The notes beneath the pieces were generated by a model. That model was given only the letters and a program-made list of their open reading frames with translations, searched no databases and had not been told where the DNA came from. From Rhodocyclaceae bacterium (GTDB taxonomy: Bacteria; Pseudomonadota; Gammaproteobacteria; Burkholderiales; Rhodocyclaceae): 64,000 bases of DNA. The position numbers were made by a program, and so were the translations under genes. This document shows positions 8,950-18,003 of this stretch, one piece after another; position 1 is the stretch's first letter; the number at the start of each line of letters is the position of its first letter. Location of the stretch: NCBI GenBank assembly GCA_026646875.1, contig JAPKHL010000001.1, forward strand, positions 54,234 through 118,233, read 5' to 3'.

Positions 8950-9186
8950 TCAGGCCGGCTCGTCGCCGGCCTTGTCGTCCGCCGCCGGGGTGTCGCTGCC
9001 GGGGGGTGCCTCGACATCGAAGCCCCAGTCGCCGTGCAGGTACCAATCCTCGCCGAGGAGTTCGGCGGGATGCTGGGTGCGGCTCGAACCGTTGCCGCAC
9101 ATCAGCGCATCGGTCGAACAATATTTGTCGCAGCCCCAGCAGATGCGCTCGGGGTGCTTCGGGTGCAGGGGAAATTTCTTGGCCAT
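8950..9186 (-). CDS. DUF3079 family protein
   Basis: MAKKFPLHPKHPERICWGCDKYCSTDALMCGNG. Confidence 0.85.
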   Translation of the reverse strand: MAKKFPLHPKHPERICWGCDKYCSTDALMCGNGSSRTQHPAELLGEDWYLHGDWGFDVEAPPGSDTPAADDKAGDEPA

Positions 9187-9265
9187 CGCGTCCTTGCCAT
9201 GCCGGGACCGGCAGGCATGCCCGGCGCACGGAGGAAAATTCTAGCCACTCCGGCGACCGGCCCGG

Positions 9266-9279
9266 TTGATCCCGGTCAA
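9266..9279. promoter_or_regulatory. FNR/DNR-like dyad
   Basis: TTGAT-CCCG-GTCAA within perfect 8-bp inverted repeat CCGGTTGA...TCAACCGG (9262-9283). Confidence 0.35.
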
Positions 9280-9298
9280 CCGGCCGGCACGGCGGTGC

Positions 9299-10120
9299 TC
9301 AGCAACCGCGCCACACCGGCGGACGCTTGCCGACGAAGGCATCGATGCCCTCGGCGGCATCCTCGCTCATCATGTTGCAGGCCATCACCTCGGCGGCGTA
9401 CTGGTAGGCGGCGTCGAGCCCCATTTCCAGCTGCCGGTAGAACATCTGCTTGCCCATGCCGACGGCCACCGCCGACTTGGCGACGATCGAGCGGGCCAGG
9501 CGCTCGACCTCGGCGTCGAGCGCATCGAGCGGCACCACCCGGTTGACCAGCCCCTGCTGCTGCGCCGCCAGCGCATCGATGAATTCACCGGTCAGCAGCA
9601 TCTCCAGCGCCTGCTTGCGCCCGAGGTTGCGCGACAGGCCGACGCCCGGCGTCGCGCAGAACAGTCCGACATTGATGCCCGAGGTGGCAAAGCGCGCAAC
9701 GTCGGCGGCGACCGCCAGATCGCACATCGAAACCAGCTGGCAGCCGGCGGCGGTGGCGATGCCGTGCACCCGCGCGATCACCGGCTGCGGCATGCCCGTC
9801 AGCGTCATCATCATCCGCCCGCACTGGCGGAACAGCGCCTGCATGAAGGCCTTGTCGCGGTTTGACCGCATCTCCTTGAGGTCGTGCCCGGCGCAGAAGG
9901 CCTTGCCAGCGCCCGCGATGACGACGACACGCACCGCCGGATCGGCGGCGATGGCATCGAGTTCGGCCTGCAGCGCCGCGATCATGGCGACCGACAGCGC
10001 GTTGAACTGCGCTGGCCGGTTCAGCGTGAGCGTCGTCACGCCCTCCCGATCGTCGCGCAGGACAAAGGGATCGCGGGAGGGATCGCTCCCGGTTCCGGCG
10101 GTATTTTCCATTGTGCTCAT
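9299..10120 (-). CDS. Enoyl-CoA hydratase/isomerase family protein
   Basis: VTTLTLNRPAQFNALS, AGAGKAFCAGHDLKEM, GLFCATPGVGLSRNLG. Confidence 0.92.
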   Translation of the reverse strand: MSTMENTAGTGSDPSRDPFVLRDDREGVTTLTLNRPAQFNALSVAMIAALQAELDAIAADPAVRVVVIAGAGKAFCAGHDLKEMRSNRDKAFMQALFRQCGRMMMTLTGMPQPVIARVHGIATAAGCQLVSMCDLAVAADVARFATSGINVGLFCATPGVGLSRNLGRKQALEMLLTGEFIDALAAQQQGLVNRVVPLDALDAEVERLARSIVAKSAVAVGMGKQMFYRQLEMGLDAAYQYAAEVMACNMMSEDAAEGIDAFVGKRPPVWRGC

Positions 10121-10161
10121 GTCTCCTCCTCGTTCTGTCCAGATCGGATGCCGCGCGCCGA

Positions 10162-10623
10162 TCAACCGCCGAAACCTTCCGGCATCTGCACCGCGACCAC
10201 CTCGCCGGTGGCGGTGAGCACACCGTCGACGAGCACGCTCGATGCGACGATCACCTTGCGCCCGCGGATCTCGCGCACACTGCCGCGGATTTCCAGTTCG
10301 GGTCCGAGTGGCGTCGGCTTCAGGTAGCTGACCTGCAGCGCGGCGGTGACGAAACGATAGGCCGGCAGGGAATCCATCGCCCGCCCGTCGGCGCGGTACA
10401 TCGCAGCGGCGGCCGTACCGGTGCTGTGGCAATCGATCAGCGAGGCCAGCAGTCCACCATAGACGAAACCCGGCACGGCCGTATGAAAGGGCGCCGGCGT
10501 GAACCGCGTGACGCTCTCCTCGCCATCCCAGACAGTCCGGATGCGGTGGCCATGCGCGTTGAGACGGCCGCAGCCGTAGCAGTGCGAGAGATGTTCCGGG
10601 TAGTAGTCCTGAAAGGCTTTCAT
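10162..10623 (-). CDS. PaaI-like hotdog-fold thioesterase
   Basis: CYGCGRLNAHGHRIRT...TAVPGFVYGGLLASLIDCHSTGTA. Confidence 0.85.
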   Translation of the reverse strand: MKAFQDYYPEHLSHCYGCGRLNAHGHRIRTVWDGEESVTRFTPAPFHTAVPGFVYGGLLASLIDCHSTGTAAAAMYRADGRAMDSLPAYRFVTAALQVSYLKPTPLGPELEIRGSVREIRGRKVIVASSVLVDGVLTATGEVVAVQMPEGFGG

Positions 10624-10751
10624 GGCGCGCCGTCTCCTCGTGCCCGGGTGGATCGTTGATGCCCCCATGGTAGGCAAGGCAGGCGCCGCTGACCATTGCC
10701 GGCGACGCCGTCCGCCGTGCATTTTCGGCCAGCGCGGAGCGCCCGGCGGGT

Positions 10752-11354
10752 TCAGCGCGCGGACGGCAGGCAGGCCTGGGTGGCCGGCAGCCCGGCCAGC
10801 CAGTCGGCAAGCTGCTGGCCGAGCGTGTCGCCGGCAGCGGCAAGAGCGGCCACGCCGCCCGCCGCATCGGCCGTCGCCGCCGCCTGCTCGACCGCGAACA
10901 CCTGGCCGGCCAGCCCCTGGCGGCGGGCATCGAGCAGATCGACGCGGGCATGCAGGACGCCCCGGCTCGTCCGGGGTGTATCGAACACCTGCGCGAACTC
11001 CTGCAGGTCGATCCGCAGCAGGCAGCCCGGTTCGCCGTCACCGCCGGCGCCGCGCGCGCCAAGCAGCTGGCGCAGGCGCAAGCCGAGCAGGCGCGCCGGC
11101 GGTCCCGCCCAGCGACTGCTGGCATATTCGCGCAACTGCCGGGGATTGTCGTAGGCCAACCGGTATTCGATGGTCAGCGAATCGAACCAGTGCGGCGCGC
11201 GCACCTCGACGATCAACCGCGACCAGCGCGCGTCGGCGCCGAGCGCGCCGGCCGGCGGACCGAAATCGTAGACGCCGGCCGGGGGACGGTCGCGCCCGCC
11301 GGTGGCGCAGGCGGCAAGCAACAGGGTCGCGAACAGGAGGACAGTGCGCTTCAT
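10752..11354 (-). CDS. ABC-type transport auxiliary lipoprotein
   Basis: Lipobox LLLAACATG; last gene of Mla-type operon; ABC_trans_aux-like. Confidence 0.75.
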   Translation of the reverse strand: MKRTVLLFATLLLAACATGGRDRPPAGVYDFGPPAGALGADARWSRLIVEVRAPHWFDSLTIEYRLAYDNPRQLREYASSRWAGPPARLLGLRLRQLLGARGAGGDGEPGCLLRIDLQEFAQVFDTPRTSRGVLHARVDLLDARRQGLAGQVFAVEQAAATADAAGGVAALAAAGDTLGQQLADWLAGLPATQACLPSAR

Positions 11355-12283
11355 GGATTCTCCCTGGCGGGCACGGGGGGGACGAAACCCGGCTCGCCGG
11401 GGCCTGGCGAGGCCCGCGGCGTGCCGAAGATCAGGCTTTCGGGCGTTTCCTCGAGCATCCGGAGGATGCGCGAGAGCTGGCGCGAGCTCTGCGAAAGTTC
11501 GTCGCTCAGCGCATTGATGCGCGGCACCAGCGCCGCCGTTTCCACCGGATCGCCGAGCGCCAGGTCGAGCTTGCCGGTCGCCGCGCGCAGGCGGCCGATC
11601 AGTTCGCGCGCCTCGCCGGCCACCGGCAGCGCCTGTGCGCTGGCTGCCTCGGCATTCGCCAGCAGACGCTCGACGCGCTCCAGGTTGGCCGGCGACAGCA
11701 CCCGCTCGACGCCGGCCAGGGCCTGCTCGGCGCGCGCCGTCGCAGCCTCCAGGCTGGCCAGCGTGCGCGAAATGCGCGCGCGGTTCTCCGGTTTCAGCAG
11801 CTCGTTGGCGGCGGCGAGGAAATCGCGCGCCTGGCGCATCGTCTCGCCACCGACATCGGAGAGTTCCTCGATCAACGAGGCCTGCATGGCGATGCGCGGC
11901 GGCTTGCCGCTGCCGTCGGCGAGCGGCGCCGGATCGCGCCCGCTTTCCTCGAGCAGCACGTGGGCGATCCCGGTGACGCCCTGGTAGCCCAGGCGGGCCG
12001 TGGTGCCGCGGGTCACCGGCACCTCGCTGTCGACGCGGATGCGGATCAGGATGTTGCGGATGTCGTCGGGGTCGAGCCGGATCGACTGTACCTTGCCGAC
12101 ACCGATGCCCCGGTAGCGGACCTGCGCCTGCGGCGAGAGGCCGGTGACGTTCTGCCGGGCGACCACGATGAAGTCCTGGGTCGCCTCGCGCTGCCCGCCG
12201 AACCACCAGATCGAGGCGATCGCCGACGCCCCGAGCAGCAATGCGAAGAGACCGGCGATCAGGGCGTGCGAACGGTTTTCCAT
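11351..12283 (-). CDS. MlaD/MCE family protein
   Basis: FIVVARQNVTGLSPQAQVRYRGIGVGKVQSIRLDPDD MCE domain, N-terminal TM. Confidence 0.9.
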   Translation of the reverse strand: MENRSHALIAGLFALLLGASAIASIWWFGGQREATQDFIVVARQNVTGLSPQAQVRYRGIGVGKVQSIRLDPDDIRNILIRIRVDSEVPVTRGTTARLGYQGVTGIAHVLLEESGRDPAPLADGSGKPPRIAMQASLIEELSDVGGETMRQARDFLAAANELLKPENRARISRTLASLEAATARAEQALAGVERVLSPANLERVERLLANAEAASAQALPVAGEARELIGRLRAATGKLDLALGDPVETAALVPRINALSDELSQSSRQLSRILRMLEETPESLIFGTPRASPGPGEPGFVPPVPARENP

Positions 12284-13062
12284 CAGTGTCCTTTCCTCTG
12301 CGGCGCGGCGGCCTCGAGCTCCCTGCGGAAGAAATTCCGCACGAAGGGATGATCGACCCGCAGCACCTCGTCCGGTGTTCCGTGCGCCACGATGCGCTGA
12401 TCGGCCAGCGCCGCCACCGAGGTCGCCAGGCCGGCCAGCGTATCGAGGTCGTGCGTCACCATCACCACGGTGAAGCCCAGCTCGTTCTGCAGCGTGCGGA
12501 TCAGCCGGACGAAGGTGGCGCTGCGGTCGGGATCGAGTCCGGCGGTCGGCTCGTCGAGCACCAGCAGTTCCGGCTCGAGCGCCAGCGCGCGCGCCAGCGC
12601 CACACGCTTGACCATGCCGCCGGACAGCTCGGCCGGCATCAGGCGGCCATGTTGCGGCTCCAGCTCGACCATCGCCAGCTTGAGCAGCACCAGATCGCGC
12701 AGCGTCGCCGTGTCGAAGCAGCGCAGTTCGCGCAGCGGGAAGGCGATATTGTCATACACCGAAAGGGCCGAGAACAGCGCACCGTGCTGGAAGAGCATGC
12801 CGAAGCGCTGGCGCACCGCCCGCTGCACCAGCGGATCGGGATGCCGCACCGGCTGGCCGAACAGGCGCACGCTGCCGGCGCTCGGCGCCAGCAGGCCGAC
12901 CATCTCGCGCAGCAGCGTCGTCTTGCCGCTGCCCGAGCCGCCGACCAGACCGAGGATCTCCCCGGCCGGCACCACGAGATCGATGTCGCGATGGATCACC
13001 GTCTCGCCGAAGCGCGAGGAGACGCCGTGCATCTCGATCACCGGCACCGGCGCGGCGTTCAC
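12283..13062 (-). CDS. Mla-type ABC transporter ATP-binding protein
   Basis: GGSGSGKTTLL, LSGGMVKRVALARALALEPELLVLDEPTAGLD; GTG start overlapping upstream stop. Confidence 0.92.
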   Translation of the reverse strand: MNAAPVPVIEMHGVSSRFGETVIHRDIDLVVPAGEILGLVGGSGSGKTTLLREMVGLLAPSAGSVRLFGQPVRHPDPLVQRAVRQRFGMLFQHGALFSALSVYDNIAFPLRELRCFDTATLRDLVLLKLAMVELEPQHGRLMPAELSGGMVKRVALARALALEPELLVLDEPTAGLDPDRSATFVRLIRTLQNELGFTVVMVTHDLDTLAGLATSVAALADQRIVAHGTPDEVLRVDHPFVRNFFRRELEAAAPQRKGH

Positions 13063-14174
13063 AGCGGCATGCCCACGTTGCGGGTGAAGATGGCGAACAG
13101 CGCATCGACCAGGATCACCACGGTGATCGCGGTAACCACCGAGGAGGTCGTGTTGGCCGAAAGGCTCTCGGTGTTCGGCCGCACCCGCAGGCCGAAGTGG
13201 CAGGCCACCAGGGCGATCAGCGCGCCGAAGGCGACGCCCTTGCCCAGTCCGATCCAGAGGTTGGCCACCGGCACCACCTTGGGCAGGGTGTCGATGAAGA
13301 AGCCGTAAGCCAGGTCCATCTCCAGGTTGGCGGCGACCATGCCGCCGACGATGCCGGCAGCGGAGCACCAGACGACCAGCAGCGGCATCGCCACGGCCAG
13401 CGCCGCCACCTTCGGCAGCACCAGGCGCAGAGTGCGCGAGACCCCCATCGTGGCCAGCGCGTCGATCTCCTCGGTGACGCGCATCACCCCGATCTGCGCG
13501 GTCATCGCCGACCCCGAACGACCGGCCACCAGCACGGCGACCAGCACCGGTCCGAGTTCGCGCACGATGCTGATGCCGAGCAGATTGACGATGTACACAT
13601 CGGCGCCGAAACTCTTCAACTGCAGCGAGGAGAGGTAGGACAGCACCACCCCGATCAGGAAGCCGACCAGCGCGGTGACCGGCAGCGCCAGTGCGCCGCT
13701 CTTGTAGAGATTGGCCGAAAATTCGCGCCAGGGAAGATCGCGCGGATGACGGCACAGCCAGGCCAGATCGAGCAGCAGCTGACCGAACAGGGCGATCATG
13801 CCGAGCAGGTTGCCGACGGCGCGCAGGGTCAGGCGGCCGGCCAGCAGCGTCAGCGGAAAGGGTTCGCGCACCGGTACGACGAAGCTCTCCGGCGGCAGCA
13901 CCGCGGCGCGCTCGATCACATGCCGGTGCGCCGGCGAAACGGTGATCCGTTCCGGCCAGCGGCGCCCCCAGGCACGCCACAGCAGCACCGCGCCGACGCT
14001 GTCGAGCCGCTCGATGGCGGCGAGATCCCAGTGCAGCCCGGCGGCGGCGCCCAGCGAGGACTGGATCGACGGCAGCCGGGGACGCAGGCCGACCAGCGTC
14101 CAGTCGCCGGCCAGGCGCACGGTACCCGGCGTGGTGTCGTCGCCGGCCAGCCGCTCGAGCGTCGCCCCGGCCAT
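13059..14174 (-). CDS. MlaE-family permease with N-terminal STAS-like domain
   Basis: VLVAGRSGSAMTAQIGVMRVTEEIDALATMGV. Confidence 0.92.
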   Translation of the reverse strand: MAGATLERLAGDDTTPGTVRLAGDWTLVGLRPRLPSIQSSLGAAAGLHWDLAAIERLDSVGAVLLWRAWGRRWPERITVSPAHRHVIERAAVLPPESFVVPVREPFPLTLLAGRLTLRAVGNLLGMIALFGQLLLDLAWLCRHPRDLPWREFSANLYKSGALALPVTALVGFLIGVVLSYLSSLQLKSFGADVYIVNLLGISIVRELGPVLVAVLVAGRSGSAMTAQIGVMRVTEEIDALATMGVSRTLRLVLPKVAALAVAMPLLVVWCSAAGIVGGMVAANLEMDLAYGFFIDTLPKVVPVANLWIGLGKGVAFGALIALVACHFGLRVRPNTESLSANTTSSVVTAITVVILVDALFAIFTRNVGMPL

Positions 14175-14180
14175 CGCCGC

Positions 14181-15692
14181 TCAGCCGGCGAGCGCTTCCG
14201 GCGCGCGCCGGCGCACCCGCAGCGGCAGGCCGACGCGCTGCCAGGCCTGCGTTTCGTCGCCGAGCGCCGACGAGGTCAGCGGATTGGCGGCCAGCCAGTC
14301 GGCCGGCAATTCGAACTGGAAGCCCGACGCCCCCTGCGTGGCGCGGAACACCGGCACGGCCTGGTCGTCGCGCGCGCGGTGCAGCAGCGCCGCGAGGCGC
14401 AGGCAGAACACCAGCCGCCAGGTGCTATCGGCGGGCGGCATCGCCGTCAGTTTTTCCAGCTTGCCGCGCTGCCCGAGCACCAGCAGCGCGAGCCGCGCCT
14501 GGTCCTTCTTGGAGAAGCCCGGCATGTCGGCGAAGGTGATGATGTAGGCGCCGTGCTTGTGAAAACCGCTGTGCGCGATCGAAATGCCGATCTCGTGCAG
14601 ACGCGCAGCCCAGGTGAGGAAGGCCACGTCGACCTCGTGCTCCGGCGCGCCGACGTCGATCAGCTGCCCGAGGATGGCCAGTGCCGTGCCCTCGACGCGC
14701 GCCGCCTGCGGACGGTCGACCTGGTAGCGGCGCATGAACTGGAGCACCGTCGCATCGCGCATGTCATGGTGATGGAAGCGGCCGAGCAGGTCGTACAGCA
14801 CCCCCAGGCGCAGCGCACCATCGGCATAGGCCATGTGCTCGATGCCCAGTTCGTCGAACACCGCGCTCATGATCGCGATGCCGCCCGGCAGCACCGGCAG
14901 GCGATCGGTGCGCAGGCCCTCGAGATTCATCCCGTCGGCCGAGCCGGCCCGGATCATCAGCGTGCGCAGCCGTTCCAGCCCCGCGCGGGAAATCCCGCTG
15001 GCGCGGCCGGGGTTGAGGTCGTTGAGTTCCAGCAGGTCGGCAATGGCGCGCGCGGTGCCCGAGGAACCGATCGCCTCCTTCCAGCCGAAGCGCCGGTAGT
15101 CGCTGGCGATCGTGTCGATTTCGCGGGCTGCGGCAAGCTCGGCCTCGCGCAAGCGCTTCTTGTCCACTCGCCCGTCCGGAAAGAAGCGCAGCGTATAGCT
15201 GACGCAGCCCATGTACAGCGACTCCATGAGCAGCGGCTCGACCTGGCGGCCGATGATGAATTCCGTGGAACCGCCGCCGATATCGACGACCAGGCGCTGC
15301 TGGGTCGAATGCGGCAGCGAATGCGCGGCACCGACGTAGATCAGGCGCGCTTCCTCGCGGCCACCGATGATCTCGATGGGAAAGCCGAGCGCTGCCTCGG
15401 CGTGCGGCAGGAAGGCGGTGGCGTTCTTGGCCACGCGCAGCGTGTTGGTGGCCACAGCCCGCACCGCCTCGGGAGCGAAGCCGCGCAGGCGCTCGCCGAA
15501 GCGGCGCAGCGCGTCGAGCGCCCGCTGCTGCGCGGCGACGTCGAGCAGCTTGGCCTCGGTCAGGCCGGAAGCGAGCCGCACCGGCTCCTTGAGTGAATCG
15601 AGCGGATAGATCTGGTCATCGAGAACCCGCCCGATCTGCAGGCGGAAGCTGTTGGAGCCGAGGTCCACGGCGGCGATCAGTTCGTAACCCAT
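14181..15692 (-). CDS. ppx: Exopolyphosphatase Ppx/GppA family
   Basis: AAVDLGSNSFRLQIGRV, VVDIGGGSTEFIIG; divergent from ppk. Confidence 0.92.
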   Translation of the reverse strand: MGYELIAAVDLGSNSFRLQIGRVLDDQIYPLDSLKEPVRLASGLTEAKLLDVAAQQRALDALRRFGERLRGFAPEAVRAVATNTLRVAKNATAFLPHAEAALGFPIEIIGGREEARLIYVGAAHSLPHSTQQRLVVDIGGGSTEFIIGRQVEPLLMESLYMGCVSYTLRFFPDGRVDKKRLREAELAAAREIDTIASDYRRFGWKEAIGSSGTARAIADLLELNDLNPGRASGISRAGLERLRTLMIRAGSADGMNLEGLRTDRLPVLPGGIAIMSAVFDELGIEHMAYADGALRLGVLYDLLGRFHHHDMRDATVLQFMRRYQVDRPQAARVEGTALAILGQLIDVGAPEHEVDVAFLTWAARLHEIGISIAHSGFHKHGAYIITFADMPGFSKKDQARLALLVLGQRGKLEKLTAMPPADSTWRLVFCLRLAALLHRARDDQAVPVFRATQGASGFQFELPADWLAANPLTSSALGDETQAWQRVGLPLRVRRRAPEALAG

Positions 15693-15789
15693 TCCCTGTC
15701 TTCAGCCTTGCGGCAACTTGTCGGCGGCCATTCTAACATCGCCCGCGGAACGGCCCGGGCGCCCGGTTGATTGCAGCGCCGACACATCC

Positions 15790-15807
15790 CTGTAACATAC
15801 CGGTAAC
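15790..15807 (+). promoter_or_regulatory. Pho-box-like element upstream of ppk
   Basis: CTGTAAC-ATAC-CGGTAAC, two 7-mers separated by 4 bp. Confidence 0.55.
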
Positions 15808-15876
15808 AGAATGGCGGATGCATTGCGTCCCCGTACATTCACGCATCCCGTCCACCCAACCCGCACCGACCGGAAC

Positions 15877-17982
15877 ATGACCGCCCGCTCCGCCTCACCG
15901 CATGGCGCCCAGCGCCGCTTCCCCCCGGAACACTTCCTCAACCGCGAACTCGGCCTGCTCGCCTTCAACCGCCGCGTGCTCTCGCAGGCGCGCAACCCGC
16001 AGGCACCCCTGCTCGAGCGGCTGCGCTTCCTGTGCATCGTCTCGAGCAACCTCGACGAGTTCTTCGAGATCCGCATGGCCGGTCTCAAGGAGCAGATCAA
16101 GCTGCGCTCGACAACGCTGTCGACCGACGGCAAGACGCCGCAGGAAGCCTTCCAGGAAGTGAGCGCCGCCGCGCACGCGCTGGTCGCCGAGCAGTACGCG
16201 CTGTTCAACGACGAGGTGCTGCCGCAGCTCGCCGGCGAGGGCATCCGCTTCCTGCGCCGGGTGGACTGGACCGACGCGCAGCGGGCGTGGATCCGCGAGT
16301 ATTTCTTCCGCGAGGTGATGCCGGTGCTGACACCGATCGGTCTCGACCCCTCGCACCCCTTCCCGCGTGTGCTCAACAAGAGCCTCAACTTCGCCGTGGA
16401 ACTCGAAGGCAAGGATGCCTTCGGACGCAGCTCGGGCGCCGCCATCGTGCAGGCCCCGCGCGTCCTCCCCCGGGTGATCCAGCTGCCCTCTCAACTGTGC
16501 GACTGCGCGCACGGATTCGTCTTCCTCTCCTCGATTCTGCACGGCTTCGTCGGCGAACTGTTCGCCGGCATGGAAGTGCGCGGCTGCTACCAGTTCCGCG
16601 TCACGCGCAACAGCGACCTCTTCGTCGACGAGGAAGAGGTGAAGAACCTGCGCGCCAAGATCCAGGGCGAGCTGCCGCAGCGCCACTTCGGCGACGCCGT
16701 CCGCCTCGAGGTCGCCGACAACTGCTCGCCGGCGATGACCGAGTTTCTCCTCGCCCAGTTCGGCCTCGGCGAGGCCGACCTCTACCGCGTGCCCGGCCCG
16801 GTGAACCTGGTGCGCCTGATGCAGGTGCCCGACAAGGTCGGCCGCGACGACCTCAAGTTCCCGGCCTTCCAGCCCGGCACGCCGGCCGCGCTGCAGAAAT
16901 CGCGCAATCTCTTCGCCAGCATCCGTGCCGGCGACATCCTGCTGCACCACCCCTACCAGAGCTTCAACCCGGTGATCGAGCTGCTCGACCAGGCGGCGAC
17001 CGACCCTCAGGTGGTGGCAATCAAGATGACCGTCTACCGCACCGGCACCGACTCGGTGCTGATGCAGTCGCTGCTGCGCGCCGCGCAGAACGGCAAGGAA
17101 GTGACGGTGATCGTCGAGCTGATGGCGCGCTTCGACGAGGAAGCCAACATCGGCTGGGCGACCAAGCTCGAGGAGGTCGGCGCGCACGTGGTCTACGGCG
17201 TCGTCGGCTACAAGACGCACGCCAAGATGCTGATGGTGGTGCGCCGCGAGGACGGACGCGAGGGCAGCGTGCTGCGCCGCTACGTGCACCTCGGCACCGG
17301 CAACTACCACCCGCGCACCGCCCGCCTGTACACCGACTTCGGCCTGCTCACCTGCAACGAGGAGATCGGCAGCGACGTCAACGAGGTCTTCAAGCAGCTC
17401 ACCGGCCTCGGCCGCGCGCAGAAGCTGCACCACCTGTGGCAGGCGCCGTTCTCGCTGCAGTCCAACATCATCGCGGCGATCCGCGCCGAGACCGAGGCTG
17501 CGCGCGCCGGCCAGCGGGCACGCATCATCGCCAAGATGAACTCGCTGCTCGAACCCGAGACCATCGCCGCGCTCTACGAGGCCTCGCAGGCCGGTGTGCG
17601 GATCGACCTCATCGTGCGCGGCGTCTGCGCACTGCGGCCGGGCATCAAGGGGCTCTCCGAGAACATCCGCGTGCGCTCGATCATCGGCCGCCTGCTCGAA
17701 CACCATCGCATCTTCTACTTCCACGCCGGCGGCGAGGAGAAGGTCTACCTGTCGAGCGCCGACTGGATGGAGCGCAACTTCTTCCGGCGCATCGAGCTCG
17801 CCTTCCCGGTACTCGACCGCAAGCTCAAGCGGCGCGTGATCGCGGAAGGCCTGCAGATGTACCTTGCCGACAACCGGCAATCCTGGGAAATGGACGGCAA
17901 CGGCGGCTACCAGCTGCGCCGCGGCACCCGCGCCAAGCCGCGCTGCGCGCAGTGCGAGCTGATCGAACTGCTGAAGCCCTGA
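15877..17982 (+). CDS. ppk: Polyphosphate kinase 1 (ORF could start at 15811)
   Basis: NRELGLLAFNRRVL, KMTVYRTGTDS, HLGTGNYHPRTARLYTDFGLLT. Confidence 0.96.
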   Translation: MTARSASPHGAQRRFPPEHFLNRELGLLAFNRRVLSQARNPQAPLLERLRFLCIVSSNLDEFFEIRMAGLKEQIKLRSTTLSTDGKTPQEAFQEVSAAAHALVAEQYALFNDEVLPQLAGEGIRFLRRVDWTDAQRAWIREYFFREVMPVLTPIGLDPSHPFPRVLNKSLNFAVELEGKDAFGRSSGAAIVQAPRVLPRVIQLPSQLCDCAHGFVFLSSILHGFVGELFAGMEVRGCYQFRVTRNSDLFVDEEEVKNLRAKIQGELPQRHFGDAVRLEVADNCSPAMTEFLLAQFGLGEADLYRVPGPVNLVRLMQVPDKVGRDDLKFPAFQPGTPAALQKSRNLFASIRAGDILLHHPYQSFNPVIELLDQAATDPQVVAIKMTVYRTGTDSVLMQSLLRAAQNGKEVTVIVELMARFDEEANIGWATKLEEVGAHVVYGVVGYKTHAKMLMVVRREDGREGSVLRRYVHLGTGNYHPRTARLYTDFGLLTCNEEIGSDVNEVFKQLTGLGRAQKLHHLWQAPFSLQSNIIAAIRAETEAARAGQRARIIAKMNSLLEPETIAALYEASQAGVRIDLIVRGVCALRPGIKGLSENIRVRSIIGRLLEHHRIFYFHAGGEEKVYLSSADWMERNFFRRIELAFPVLDRKLKRRVIAEGLQMYLADNRQSWEMDGNGGYQLRRGTRAKPRCAQCELIELLKP

Positions 17983-18003
17983 CGCCGCCTGCCGCGCGGC
18001 GGC

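Noticed and set aside
15895-17880. 661-aa ORF on minus strand opposite ppk
   Set aside because: Antisense shadow of a conserved gene; His/Asp/Ala-rich composition typical of reverse-frame high-GC DNA.
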